Below, one piece after another: positions 29,175 to 38,386 of a stretch of 64,000 nt of DNA (position 1 is its first letter; every line of letters starts with the position of its first letter). Location of the stretch: contig NZ_CP045649.1 in assembly GCF_009557055.1 (NCBI RefSeq), forward strand, positions 2,951,501-3,015,500, read 5' to 3'. The position numbers were made by a program, and so were the translations under genes. Source of the DNA: Nocardioides sp. dk884 (GTDB taxonomy: Bacteria; Actinomycetota; Actinomycetes; Propionibacteriales; Nocardioidaceae). The notes below the pieces were generated by a model. That model ran no database searches, was not told the origin of the DNA, and was given only the letters and a program-made list of their open reading frames with translations.

Positions 29175-30244
29175 TGCTCCAGCGCCTCGAGCCGGGTCGC
29201 GAAGTCGGCGTCGAGGCAGGAGCCGATGACCGGTCCGAGCGCGCCGTCCAGCACCTGGTCGAGGTTGTAGGACTTGTAGCCGGTGCGGTGGTCGGAGATC
29301 CGGTTCTCGGGGTAGTTGTAGGTGCGGATCCGCTCGGAGCGGTCGACGGTGCGCACCTGGCTGCGGCGGGCGTCGCTGGCCTCGGCCGCGGCGGCCTCCT
29401 GGGCGGCGGCGAGCAGCCGCGCCCGCAGGATCCGCATCGCCTGCTCCTTGTTCTGCAGCTGGCTCTTCTCGTTCTGACAGCTCACCACGATGCCGGTGGG
29501 CATGTGGGTGATGCGGACCGCGGAGTCGGTGGTGTTCACGCTCTGGCCACCGGGCCCGCTGGAGCGGAAGACGTCGATGCGCAGGTCGTTGTCGTCGATG
29601 TCGACCTCCACCTGCTCGGCCTCGGGCAACACCAGGACGCCGGCGGCGCTGGTGTGCACCCGGCCCTGGGACTCGGTGACCGGGACCCGCTGCACGCGGT
29701 GCACACCGCCCTCGAACTTCAGCTGCGCGTACGGCGCCTCGCCCGGCGCCGGGGTCCCCTTCGCCTTCACCGCGACCGTCACGGACTTGTAGCCGCCGAG
29801 GTCGGACGGAGTGGCGTCGAGCATCTCCACCTTCCAGCCCTGCGCCTCGGCGTACCGGGTGTACATGCGCAGCAGGTCGCCGGCGAACAGCGCGGACTCC
29901 TCGCCGCCCTCGCCGGACTTCACCTCGAGGATCGCGTCCTTGTCGTCGCCGGGGTCGCGCGGGACGAGCAGCCGGCGCAGCCGCTCCTCGGCGGTGTGGC
30001 GCTGCTCGGCGAGCGCGGTGACCTCCTCGGCGAAGGCCGGGTCCTCGGCGGCGAGCTCCCGGGCGGCCTCGACGTCGTCGCCGAGGCGCTGCCAGTCACG
30101 CCAGGTCGTCACGATCGCCGAGAGCGCGTGGTAGCGGCTGTTGAGCCGCTTGGCCAGGCGCGCGTCGGCGTGGGTCTCGGGAGCGGCCAGACGCTGCTCC
30201 AGGTCGGCATGCTCGGCGAGCATCCCCTCGACTGCCTCGAACAC
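29171..30244 (-). CDS. prfA: Peptide chain release factor 1
   Basis: The 357-residue factor reads UAA and UAG and releases the finished peptide. The codon-reading tripeptide is P-V-T in [10 protein letters not shown] (usually PAT), which defines RF1, and the catalytic motif is in [16 protein letters not shown] at 30242-30244 starts the N-terminal helical domain ([15 protein letters not shown]). The open frame continues upstream through the rpmE terminator and is not coding there. Confidence 0.96.
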   Translation of the reverse strand: MFEAVEGMLAEHADLEQRLAAPETHADARLAKRLNSRYHALSAIVTTWRDWQRLGDDVEAARELAAEDPAFAEEVTALAEQRHTAEERLRRLLVPRDPGDDKDAILEVKSGEGGEESALFAGDLLRMYTRYAEAQGWKVEMLDATPSDLGGYKSVTVAVKAKGTPAPGEAPYAQLKFEGGVHRVQRVPVTESQGRVHTSAAGVLVLPEAEQVEVDIDDNDLRIDVFRSSGPGGQSVNTTDSAVRITHMPTGIVVSCQNEKSQLQNKEQAMRILRARLLAAAQEAAAAEASDARRSQVRTVDRSERIRTYNYPENRISDHRTGYKSYNLDQVLDGALGPVIGSCLDADFATRLEALEQ

Positions 30245-30327
30245 GACACTCCTCGACTGCACCACTGATCGAACTGACCGGGCCTGCGCGCGGCCCCGGG
30301 ATCCGGGCGCGTGCCCGGGAAATGCAA

Positions 30328-30361
30328 GCACCGGTCGCCGCCCGAGGGCGACGACCGGTGC
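30328..30361 (-). terminator. Rho-independent terminator after rpmE
   Basis: GCACCGGTCG and CGACCGGTGC form a ten-base stem that continues inward with five further pairs after one mismatch, and a three-base loop. On the minus strand it is followed by TTGCATTT. Confidence 0.75.
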
Positions 30362-30371
30362 GTGGCGACAG

Positions 30372-30587
30372 CTACTTCTTGGCTGCCTTGGCGTAGCGGG
30401 CCTCGAAGCGGGCGACGCGGCCGCCGGTGTCGAGGATCTTCTGCTTGCCGGTGTAGAACGGGTGGCACTGCGAGCACACGTCGGCCTTGATCTGGCCCGA
30501 GGTCTCGGTGCTACGGGTGGTGAACGTCTCGCCGCAGGTGCAGGTCACCTGGGTCTCGACGTAGGTGGGGTGGATGTCCTTCTTCAT
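30372..30587 (-). CDS. rpmE: 50S ribosomal protein L31, zinc-binding type
   Basis: The 71-residue bL31 has the C+ form cysteines CTCG (C16, C18) and CSQC (C37 region), which bind zinc. It begins [16 protein letters not shown], the normal start, with GAGAGGACACC as Shine-Dalgarno. The zinc-free paralogue, usual under zinc limitation, is not in this window. It is the last gene before a strong terminator. Confidence 0.97.
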   Translation of the reverse strand: MKKDIHPTYVETQVTCTCGETFTTRSTETSGQIKADVCSQCHPFYTGKQKILDTGGRVARFEARYAKAAKK

Positions 30588-30767
30588 GGTGTCCTCTCAG
30601 CCGCCGGGTCGCCGTCCGCGGGGTGCGGACCGGACGTGAACCGGAACCAGCACAGAAGTGTGCCACTGCAGCCAACGCAGCGGTAATCGGGACCATTCCC
30701 CGAACGACGTGCGCCGCGGGACCGTGCCGTGTCTGGTCGGTCACGCCGTCGCGGCCGCGCCCGTGGC

Positions 30768-31139
30768 CTAGACGACCCGGGCGAGCAGCGCCTCGACGCG
30801 CGAGGCGAGCTCGCGCGGGCTGAACGGCTTGGTGATGTAGTCGTCGGCGCCGGAGTCGAAGCCGTTCTCGACGTCGGACTCCTGGGCGCGCGCGGTGAGC
30901 AGGATGACCGGAAGGTCGGCCAGCACCGGATCGGCGCGGATGACGCGGATCGCGTCGAGCCCGGACACGCCCGGCATCATCACGTCCAGCACCGCCAGGT
31001 CGGGCCGGCTCGACCGGCAGGCGTCGACGGCTGCCTGGCCGTCGGCCACCGCCGTGATGTCGTGGCCGAGCGTGGACAGCTTGAACTCCACCAGCTCGCG
31101 GATGTCGACGTCGTCGTCCGCCACCAGGATCCGTGCCAC
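30768..31139 (-). CDS. Single-domain response regulator (orphan receiver)
   Basis: The 123-residue protein is one receiver domain with no output domain. The acidic pocket is D8-D9-D10 in LVADDDVDI, the phosphoacceptor is Asp52 in LAVLDVMMPG, the threonine switch is in ILLTARAQ, and the lysine is in YITKPFSP. No kinase gene is adjacent. GTG at 31137-31139 is chosen because it has a GGGGGGG Shine-Dalgarno. The gene lies between rho and rpmE, where M. tuberculosis has none, so it is an insertion in the conserved order. Confidence 0.9.
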   Translation of the reverse strand: MARILVADDDVDIRELVEFKLSTLGHDITAVADGQAAVDACRSSRPDLAVLDVMMPGVSGLDAIRVIRADPVLADLPVILLTARAQESDVENGFDSGADDYITKPFSPRELASRVEALLARVV

Positions 31140-31234
31140 GAGCAAACCCCCCCTGCAACTCTGCGGACACTGTCGAGCAGCCTATCGGGATCGGCGCGTC
31201 CGCGGGTCCGGACCGTCCAAGCCAGGAAGACCGC

Positions 31235-31273
31235 GTGAGGGGGCGGGCGGCACCTGGCCGCCCGCCCCCTCAC
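31235..31273 (-). terminator. Strong terminator hairpin after rho
   Basis: GTGAGGGGGCGGGCGGC and its reverse complement form a perfect seventeen-base stem with loop ACCTG, 19 bases after the rho stop codon. There is no T tract. Confidence 0.7.
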
Positions 31274-31291
31274 GAGAGCGCGAGATCCGGC

Positions 31292-33421
31292 TCAGCTGCC
31301 GGAGCCCGACGAGCGCTGGAGCTTCATCAGCAGCTCCACGTTGCTCTGGGTGCTGCCCAGACGCTCGCGCAGCAGCTCGGCCGCCTCCTGCTCGCCCCGC
31401 TCGCCCAGCTCGCCGCGCAGCGTGGCGACGACGGCGGACTCCTCGGGGCTGAACAGCAGCTCCTCGTGGCGGGTGCCGGAGGCCGCGACGTCGATCGCCG
31501 GGAACAGCCGCTTGTCGGCGAGCTCGCGGCTCAGGTGCAGCTCCATGTTGCCGGTGCCGGTGAACTCCTCGAAGATCACCTCGTCCATCGCCGACCCGCT
31601 GTCGATGACAGCCGTGGCGAGGATGGTGAGCGAGCCGCCGTTCTCGATGTTGCGGGCCGCACCGAAGAACCGCTTCGGCGGGTACATCGCCGCAGCGTCC
31701 ACGCCGCCGGACAGCATCCGGCCGCTCGCGGGGGTCGCGAGGTTGTAGGCGCGCGCGAGACGGGTGATCCCGTCGAGCAGCACCACCACGTCGTGGCCGA
31801 GCTCGACGAGCCGCTTGGCGCGCTCGATGGCCAGCTCGGCGACCACCGTGTGATCGGCCGGGGGCCGGTCGAAGGTGGAGGCGATGACCTCTCCCTTGAC
31901 CGAGCGCTCGAAGTCGGTGACCTCCTCGGGGCGCTCGTCCACGAGCACCACCATCAGGTGGCACTCGGGGTTGTTCGCGGTGATCGAGGCGGCGACGGCC
32001 TGCAGCAGCGTCGTCTTGCCGGCCTTGGCCGGCGACACGACCAGCCCGCGCTGGCCCTTGCCGAGGGGCGCGGCCAGGTCGATGGTCCGCCCGATCAGGT
32101 TGTCCGCGCCGGTCTCCAGGCGCAGCCGCTCGGAGGGGTGGACGGGCGTCAGCCGCGAGAACTCCACGCGGTCCCGGGCCGACTCCGGGTCCGAGCCGTT
32201 GACGCTCTCGAGGCGCACCATCGGGTTGAACTTCTCCTTGCGCTCGCCCTCACGGGGCTGGCGCACCTGGCCGACGACCGCGTCGCCACGGCGCAGGCCG
32301 AACTTCCGCACCATCGACAGCGACAGGTAGACGTCGTCGGGGCCCGGCAGGTAGCCGGTGGTCCGCACGAACGCGTAGTTGTCGAGCACGTCGAGGATGC
32401 CCGCGGCGGGCACGAGCACGTCGTCCTCGAGCACCGTGGTGTCGGGCTCGTTGCGGCCGCTGACCGGGCGGTTGCGCTCGCGCCCCCGACGGCGTCGGTT
32501 GCGACCGCGACCCTCCTCGTCGTCGTCGTGCTGGTCGAGCTGACCCTGCTGCTGGCCCTGCCGGTCCTGCTGCTGCCGGTCCTGCTGACGGTCCTGCTGC
32601 TGCCGGTCCTGCTTGTCCTGGCGGTCCTGCTTGTCCTGGCGGTCCTGCTTGTCCTGGCGGTCCTGCTTGTCCTGGCGGTCCTGCTGCTGACGCGAGCGCT
32701 CGCCGCGCCCGTCCTTGCCGCCGTCCCGGTTGCCGTCCTTGCCGCCGTCGCGGCGGTTGCCGCCGTCGCGGATCGCGTCCTTCGAGCCGGTCTGGCCGGT
32801 CTGGCCGTCCTGCCCGGACTGGCCGCGGTCCTCGCGGGGGCGACGCTCGCGGCGCGGCTGCTCGGCGGGCCCGGACTGGTCGGGTGCGTCGCTGCGCTGC
32901 TCGGCGGGCGCCTCCTGGCGGGCCTCGGCCGCCTGGTCGCCCCCCTCGGCACGTCGCGAGCGGGTACGCCGCGGCGCGTCGGTCTCCATCCGCTGGTCCT
33001 CCTGCGGCGCCGCGGCCTGGGTGGCCTCGGCGCGCGGGGCCCCGGTCGGCGCCTCTGCCGGCGCCGCCGGCTCGGTCGGCTCCGCCGAGCGCGCCGCGGC
33101 CCGGCCGCGCGTGCGGGTGACCACGCGCGGCTTCTCCGCCGCGGCCTGCACGCCCGCCGGGGCGGCCGCGGGCTGGGCCGACTGGCCACTCCCCTGACCA
33201 CTGGCCTGGCCGCTGGCCTGGCCACCCGCTTGGGCGGCCTTGATGGCGTCCACGAGCTGGGCCTTCTTCATCGTCCCCGCTCCGGGGATCCCGAGCCCGC
33301 CGGCCATCGCCTTGAGGTCGGCGAGGAGCAGGGAGTTGAGCCCGCCACCGCGCTTGCGCGCGGCGGCCGGCTGCTCGGAACCGGCAGGCGTCTCGGCCGG
33401 GGTGTCGTTGCTGTCGCTCAC
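31292..33421 (-). CDS. rho: Transcription termination factor Rho with long disordered insertion
   Basis: The 709-residue RNA helicase-translocase is much longer than E. coli Rho (419). Rho_N is at about residues 30-65 (LLADLKAMAGGLGIPGAGTMKKAQL). Residues about 70-300 are disordered, with Ala/Glu/Arg-rich and then QDRQDKQ repeats and an RNRRRRGRERN basic patch. The core has TTGYLPGPDDVYLS, GLVVSPAKAGKTTLLQAV (P-loop) and LLDGITRLARAYN. Long N-terminal insertions are usual in actinobacterial Rho and bind RNA. GTG at 33419-33421 has a GGAAGG Shine-Dalgarno; a 246-base leader precedes it. Confidence 0.96.
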   Translation of the reverse strand: MSDSNDTPAETPAGSEQPAAARKRGGGLNSLLLADLKAMAGGLGIPGAGTMKKAQLVDAIKAAQAGGQASGQASGQGSGQSAQPAAAPAGVQAAAEKPRVVTRTRGRAAARSAEPTEPAAPAEAPTGAPRAEATQAAAPQEDQRMETDAPRRTRSRRAEGGDQAAEARQEAPAEQRSDAPDQSGPAEQPRRERRPREDRGQSGQDGQTGQTGSKDAIRDGGNRRDGGKDGNRDGGKDGRGERSRQQQDRQDKQDRQDKQDRQDKQDRQDKQDRQQQDRQQDRQQQDRQGQQQGQLDQHDDDEEGRGRNRRRRGRERNRPVSGRNEPDTTVLEDDVLVPAAGILDVLDNYAFVRTTGYLPGPDDVYLSLSMVRKFGLRRGDAVVGQVRQPREGERKEKFNPMVRLESVNGSDPESARDRVEFSRLTPVHPSERLRLETGADNLIGRTIDLAAPLGKGQRGLVVSPAKAGKTTLLQAVAASITANNPECHLMVVLVDERPEEVTDFERSVKGEVIASTFDRPPADHTVVAELAIERAKRLVELGHDVVVLLDGITRLARAYNLATPASGRMLSGGVDAAAMYPPKRFFGAARNIENGGSLTILATAVIDSGSAMDEVIFEEFTGTGNMELHLSRELADKRLFPAIDVAASGTRHEELLFSPEESAVVATLRGELGERGEQEAAELLRERLGSTQSNVELLMKLQRSSGSGS
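32604..32675 (-). repeat. Four perfect 18-base tandem repeats inside rho
   Basis: The plus-strand unit CGGTCCTGCTTGTCCTGG repeats four times without change and encodes QDKQDR on the minus strand. Degenerate copies extend either side (32560-32603, 32676-32695). Perfect nucleotide identity suggests recent expansion and probable length variation between strains. Confidence 0.85.
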
Positions 33422-33667
33422 GTGAGGTCCTTCCCACGTTCAGTGCCGGGGCTCACGAGGAGCGCCGGCTGCTGGAGTCTGGTCCCCTCCACTGCCCGGG
33501 CGCACGATCGAAAGGACCCGGTGCGGATCGAACCGCGGAGACTCGGAGAGGGTCGCACCCGCGGTGCTTCCCCTCGAGGAGGTCGCGGCTGCCACGCCGT
33601 ACAAGAGCGGCGCGCGGTCAGGCTACCACCGCGCTGCGGCGCCGTCCCGTGGGTGCCTCGGGCCGGC

Positions 33668-34576
33668 TCAGGCGGTGCGTACGCCCTCGGTGTCGACCGC
33701 CAGGTGCCGCACCGTCCAGCCCTGCGGGCACGCGGCGAGGAGGTCCTCGGTGCCGGGGACCTCGCGGCCCCCGCAGAACGCCAGCACCGTGGGCCCGGCG
33801 CCGGAGACGACCGCCGGGATCCCCCGGGCGCGCAGCCGGTCGACCAGGTCGAGGGAGGCCGGCATCGCCGGGCGGCGATAGTCCTGGTGCAGGTAGTCGC
33901 GGGTGGCCAGCAGCAGGTGCTCGGGGCGACCGGCCAGGGCCGCGACGAGCAGCGCGGCGCGCCCCGCGTCGGCGGCCGCCTCGGCGTGCGGGACCGTCTC
34001 CGGCAGCAGGCCGCGGGCCACCGAGGTGGTCACGCCGTCGGCGGGCACGAAGACCACCGCCGAGACCCGCGGGTCGACCGCGGAGGCGACCGCCCAGAAG
34101 GCGCCGTCCTCGTGCCCGGAGATCACGAACCCGCCGTAGAACGCCGGGGCGACGTTGTCGGGGTGCCCCTCCAGGTCCGCGGCCAGGCGGAACAGCGCGT
34201 CGTCGTCGAGCAGCAGCGAGCCGCCCGCGACCAGTGCGCGCGCCAGCGTCACGCCGCCGACGATCGCTGCGGAGGAGGAGCCGAGCCCGCGCGCGTGCGG
34301 GATCACGTTGCGACACGAGAGTCGCAGCCCCGGGGGCTGCGCCCCCATCGCCGCGAACGCCGCGCGCATGGCGACCACGACCAGGTGCGACTCGTCGCGC
34401 GGTACGCCGCCCGCTCCCGCGCCCTCCACCTCGACGACGAGCCCCGAGGCGAGCACCTCGGCCTCGAGCTCGTCGCGCAGGTCCAGGGCGAGACCCAGGG
34501 CGTCGAAGCCCGGGCCGAGGTTGGCCGACGTGGCCGGCACCGAGACCCGCACGGGGCCCTCGACGAAAGTGACCAC
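33668..34576 (-). CDS. thrB: Homoserine kinase
   Basis: The 302-residue GHMP kinase phosphorylates homoserine for threonine synthesis. The ATP-binding GHMP motif is HARGLGSSSAAIVGGV, and the C-terminal motif VSGAGPTVLAF is present. The N-terminal VSVPATSANLGPGFDALGLA is characteristic. The gene follows thrC by 4 bases and is last in the argS-lysA-hom-thrC-thrB run. Downstream lies the rho leader. Confidence 0.96.
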   Translation of the reverse strand: MVTFVEGPVRVSVPATSANLGPGFDALGLALDLRDELEAEVLASGLVVEVEGAGAGGVPRDESHLVVVAMRAAFAAMGAQPPGLRLSCRNVIPHARGLGSSSAAIVGGVTLARALVAGGSLLLDDDALFRLAADLEGHPDNVAPAFYGGFVISGHEDGAFWAVASAVDPRVSAVVFVPADGVTTSVARGLLPETVPHAEAAADAGRAALLVAALAGRPEHLLLATRDYLHQDYRRPAMPASLDLVDRLRARGIPAVVSGAGPTVLAFCGGREVPGTEDLLAACPQGWTVRHLAVDTEGVRTA

Positions 34577-34580
34577 GTGC

Positions 34581-35660
34581 TCAGGCGAGGCCTGCGGCCT
34601 GGGCCGCAGCGGTGACGTCGGCGTCGACGACCGTGTCGACGAGCGGGCCGAAGCCCTCGAGCGCGGTGGCGGTGTCCTTGAGGCCGTGGCCGGTCACCGT
34701 GATCACGACGCTGGCGTCGGCGTAGGAGACCCCGGCCGCGAGCTGCTGGAGCAGCCCGGCGACGCCGGCCGCCGAGGCGGGCTCGACGAACACGCCGTCG
34801 CGGCAGGCCAGCTCGCGCTGGGCGGCGAGGATCTGCTCGTCGGTGACCGACTCGAAGCAGCCGCCGGACTCATCGCGCGCGGCCTCGGCGAGGTGCCAGG
34901 ACGCGGGGTTGCCGATCCGGATCGCGGTGGCCTTGGTCTCGGGGTCAGCGACGGGCGCGCCGTTGACCAGCGGCGCCGCGCCGGCGGCCTGGAAGCCGCG
35001 CATCACGGGCTTGCGGGTCGCCCGGCCGAGCGCGGCGTACTGGTTGTAGCCGAGCCAGTAGGCCGAGATGTTGCCCGCGTTGCCGACCGGGAGCAGGTGG
35101 TAGTCGGGCGCGTCGCCGAGGAAGTCCACGATCTCGAACGCCGCGGTCTTCTGGCCCTCCAGACGGACCGGGTTGACGGAGTTGACCAGCGCGACGGGGT
35201 ACTCGTCGGCGAGGCCGCGCGCCATCGCGAGGCAGTCGTCGAAGTTGCCGCGCACCATGATCACCTGGGCGCCGTGCAGGATGGCCTGGGCCATCTTCCC
35301 GGCGGCGATCTTGCCCTCGGGGACGAGGACGAGCGGCTTGAGGCCGGCCTTGGCGGCGTACGCGGCCATCGCGGCGGAGGTGTTGCCGGTCGAGGCGCAG
35401 ACCACCGCCTGGGCGCCCTCGTGCTTGGCCACCGAGATCGCCGCGGTCATGCCACGGTCCTTGAAGGAGCCGGTCGGGTTGGAGCCCTCGACCTTGAGCC
35501 AGACCTCGCCCTGGGTGAGCCCGGAGAGCCATGCGGAGTGCACCAGCGGGGTGCCGCCCTCACGCAGCGTGACGGCGGGGGTCCCCTCCGGGATGTCGAG
35601 GAGGTCGCGGTACTCCTCGATGACGCCGCGCCACTGGTGGGTTGCTGCCATGGTGCTCAC
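34581..35660 (-). CDS. thrC: Threonine synthase
   Basis: The 359-residue PLP enzyme converts O-phosphohomoserine to threonine. The PLP lysine is in TGSFKDRGM and the phosphate loop is [12 protein letters not shown]. It is the short form without the N-terminal extension of plant enzymes. GTG at 35658-35660 is chosen because AAGGAGA lies 6 bases upstream and the start overlaps the hom stop by 4 bases (GTGA); an ATG at 35651 is less well placed. Confidence 0.96.
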   Translation of the reverse strand: MSTMAATHQWRGVIEEYRDLLDIPEGTPAVTLREGGTPLVHSAWLSGLTQGEVWLKVEGSNPTGSFKDRGMTAAISVAKHEGAQAVVCASTGNTSAAMAAYAAKAGLKPLVLVPEGKIAAGKMAQAILHGAQVIMVRGNFDDCLAMARGLADEYPVALVNSVNPVRLEGQKTAAFEIVDFLGDAPDYHLLPVGNAGNISAYWLGYNQYAALGRATRKPVMRGFQAAGAAPLVNGAPVADPETKATAIRIGNPASWHLAEAARDESGGCFESVTDEQILAAQRELACRDGVFVEPASAAGVAGLLQQLAAGVSYADASVVITVTGHGLKDTATALEGFGPLVDTVVDADVTAAAQAAGLA

Positions 35661-36985
35661 TCCGACTCTCCTTCGACCCGCATCACTGAGGTCACGTCCC
35701 TGACGATGTCCATGCCGCGCAGCGTCTCCACGGTGCCGGAGAGCTGCGCATCGGTCGCCTCGTGCGAGACCACGACGAGCTGGGCGTCGAGGTCGCGGCC
35801 CTCCTGGCGGACCGTCTGGATCGAGACGCCGTGGTCGGCGAAGGCGGTCGCGACCGAGGCCAGCACACCGGCACGGTCCTCGACGTCGATCGCGACGTGG
35901 TAGCGGGTGCGGGCCTCCCCCATCGGGAGCACGGCGCGGTCGGCGTACGCCGACTCCCCCGCACCGCGGGTGCCGGCGAGCAGGTTGCGCGCGACCGTCA
36001 CCAGGTCGCCGAGCACGGCCGACGCGGTGGGCGCGCCACCGGCGCCGGGACCGTAGAACATCAGCTGCCCGGCGGCCTCGGACTCCACGAAGACCGCGTT
36101 GTAGGCCTCGCGGACCGAGGCGAGCGGGTGCGAGCGCGGGATCATCGCGGGGTGCACGCGCACCGACACCGCGTCGTCGCCGCCCTCGGTCGGGATCAGC
36201 TCGCAGATCGCGAGCAGCTTGACGACCGCGCCCATGTCGCGCGCGGAGGCCACGTCGGCGGACCTGACCTCGGCGATCCCCTCGCGGTAGACGTCGGCGG
36301 CGGTGACCCGGGAGTGGAAGGCCAGCGAGGCGAGGATCGCGGCCTTGGCAGCGGCGTCGAAGCCCTCCACGTCGGCGGTCGGGTCGGCCTCGGCATAGCC
36401 CAGCTCCTGGGCCTCCTGCAGCGCCTCCTCGAACCCCGCGCCGGAGGTGTCCATCTTGTCGAGGATGTAGTTGGTGGTGCCGTTGACGATGCCGAGCACC
36501 CGGGTGACCCGGTCGCCGGCGAGCGACTCGCGCAGCGGGCGCAGGATCGGGATGGCGCCGGCCACGGCGGCCTCGTAGTACAGGTCGCGCCCGGCCTTGG
36601 CGGCCGCCTCGAACAGCGTCGGGCCGTCCTCGGCGAGCAGCGCCTTGTTGGCGGTGACGACGCTGGCGCCGTTCTCCAGCGCGGCGAGGATCAGCGAGCG
36701 GGCAGGCTCGATGCCGCCGATGACCTCGACCACCAGGTCGACGTCGTCGCGGGCCACGAGCGCCTGGGCGTCGGTCGTGAGGAGGTCCTCGGGGACCTGC
36801 ACCTCACGCGGCGCGTCCAGACGGCGCACCGCCACGCCCACGAGCTCGACCGGCGCGCCCACGCGCGCGGCCAGGTCCACGGCCTGCTCCTGGAGCAGGC
36901 GCACCACCTGCGAGCCCACGGAGCCGCAGCCCAGCACGGCCACCCTCAGGGCGTCGCCCTTCCGGTCAGCCTGACGAAACTCCAT
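35657..36985 (-). CDS. hom: Homoserine dehydrogenase
   Basis: The 442-residue enzyme reduces aspartate semialdehyde to homoserine. The NAD(P) site is [14 protein letters not shown], the catalytic region contains [11 protein letters not shown] and [20 protein letters not shown], and a C-terminal ACT domain ([23 protein letters not shown]) mediates threonine feedback. ATG at 36983-36985 overlaps the lysA stop by one base; the GTG just upstream (36988) is the alternative. Confidence 0.96.
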   Translation of the reverse strand: MEFRQADRKGDALRVAVLGCGSVGSQVVRLLQEQAVDLAARVGAPVELVGVAVRRLDAPREVQVPEDLLTTDAQALVARDDVDLVVEVIGGIEPARSLILAALENGASVVTANKALLAEDGPTLFEAAAKAGRDLYYEAAVAGAIPILRPLRESLAGDRVTRVLGIVNGTTNYILDKMDTSGAGFEEALQEAQELGYAEADPTADVEGFDAAAKAAILASLAFHSRVTAADVYREGIAEVRSADVASARDMGAVVKLLAICELIPTEGGDDAVSVRVHPAMIPRSHPLASVREAYNAVFVESEAAGQLMFYGPGAGGAPTASAVLGDLVTVARNLLAGTRGAGESAYADRAVLPMGEARTRYHVAIDVEDRAGVLASVATAFADHGVSIQTVRQEGRDLDAQLVVVSHEATDAQLSGTVETLRGMDIVRDVTSVMRVEGESE

Positions 36986-38382
36986 CACTGATCACCCACG
37001 TCGGTTGCCAACAAGTCGTCCTCAGTCTCGCGGCGCACGACCACGCGCGCCGACCCGTCCCGCACAGCGACCACCGGGGGCCGCAGTGCGTGGTTGTAGT
37101 TGGAGGCCATCGAGCGGCAGTACGCGCCGGTGCCGGGGACCGCCACCAGGTCGCCCGGGGCCACGTCGGCGGGCAGGAACTCGTCCTTGACGACGATGTC
37201 GCCGGCCTCGCAGTGCTTGCCCACGACCCGGGCCAGCGCGGCCGGCGCCGCGGAGGCGCGCGAGGCGAGGGTGCAGGAGTAGTCGGCGTCGTAGAGCGCC
37301 GTGCGGATGTTGTCGCTCATGCCGCCGTCGACCGAGACGTAGGTGCGCACCGCGCCACCGTCGAGATGCACCTGCTTGACGGTGCCGACCTCATAGACCG
37401 TGCACATCGCGGGCCCGACGATCGCGCGACCCGGCTCGATGGACAGGTGCGGCTCGGCGATCCCGAGGGCGCGGCACTCGTGCTCCACGATCTGGGTCAT
37501 CTCCGCGGCCAGCTTGTCGGGCCGCGAGGGGTCGTCCTGGGTCGTGTAGGCGATGCCGAAGCCGCCGCCCAGGTCCATCTCGGGCAGCGCGACGCCGAGC
37601 TCGGTGGCGATCCGGGCGTGCAGGGCGAGCACCCGGCGCGCGGCGACCTCGAACCCGGAGGAGTCGAAGATCTGGCTGCCGATGTGGCTGTGCAGGCCGC
37701 GTGCCTCGAGGCCCGGGGCGGCGAGCACCCGGCGTACCGCCTCGAGGGCGTCGCCGGAGGTGATCGAGAAGCCGAACTTCTGGTCCTCGTGGGCGGTGGC
37801 GATGTACTCGTGGGTGTGCGCCTCGACCCCGGCGGTCACGCGCACCATCACCCGGACGCTCGCGCCGAGCTCCTCGGTGATCGCGGCCAGCCGGTCGATC
37901 TCGGTGAAGGAGTCCACGATGATCCGCCCGACGCCCAGGCGCACGGCGCGGGTCAGCTCGGCGACGGACTTGTTGTTGCCGTGGAACCCGACGCGCTCCA
38001 TCGGGACGCCGCCGCGCTCCGCGACGGTCAGCTCGCCGCCGCTGCACACGTCGAGGAAGAGCCCCTCCTCGGCCACCCAGCGGGCGACAGCGGTGCTCAA
38101 GAACGCCTTGCCGGCGTAGTAGACGTCGTAGGCCGCGAACGCGTCACGGAAGGCGCGGGCGCGGGCCCGGAAGTCCGCCTCGTCCAGGACGTACGCCGGG
38201 GAGCCGTGCTGCGCGACCAGGTCGGGCAGAGCCACCCCGCCGATCTCCAGCACCCCGTCGACCTTGCGCGCGGTCGAGGACCACAGCGGGGCGACGAGCT
38301 CGTTGGCGTCGGCGGGCGGGCGCAGCCAGGACGGACCGCGCAGGGCGCCGGGCGCGTGCGCCCACCCTGCCTCGTGGGTCAC
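36985..38382 (-). CDS. lysA: Diaminopimelate decarboxylase
   Basis: The 465-residue PLP barrel enzyme makes lysine from meso-diaminopimelate. The PLP lysine is in YYAGKAFLS, HGNNKS binds the phosphate, LHSHIGSQI is a family mark, and the C-terminal substrate loop is EPGRAIVGPA with the later GDLVAVPGTGAYC. GTG at 38380-38382 follows argS by 4 bases. A 20-residue N-tail precedes the fold. Confidence 0.96.
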   Translation of the reverse strand: MTHEAGWAHAPGALRGPSWLRPPADANELVAPLWSSTARKVDGVLEIGGVALPDLVAQHGSPAYVLDEADFRARARAFRDAFAAYDVYYAGKAFLSTAVARWVAEEGLFLDVCSGGELTVAERGGVPMERVGFHGNNKSVAELTRAVRLGVGRIIVDSFTEIDRLAAITEELGASVRVMVRVTAGVEAHTHEYIATAHEDQKFGFSITSGDALEAVRRVLAAPGLEARGLHSHIGSQIFDSSGFEVAARRVLALHARIATELGVALPEMDLGGGFGIAYTTQDDPSRPDKLAAEMTQIVEHECRALGIAEPHLSIEPGRAIVGPAMCTVYEVGTVKQVHLDGGAVRTYVSVDGGMSDNIRTALYDADYSCTLASRASAAPAALARVVGKHCEAGDIVVKDEFLPADVAPGDLVAVPGTGAYCRSMASNYNHALRPPVVAVRDGSARVVVRRETEDDLLATDVGDQ

Positions 38383-38386
38383 TCCC

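Noticed and set aside
31133-34615. Plus-strand open frame of 1,160 codons over rho and thrB
   Set aside because: Shadow frame; the Leu/Val-rich stretch is the rho repeat tract read backwards.
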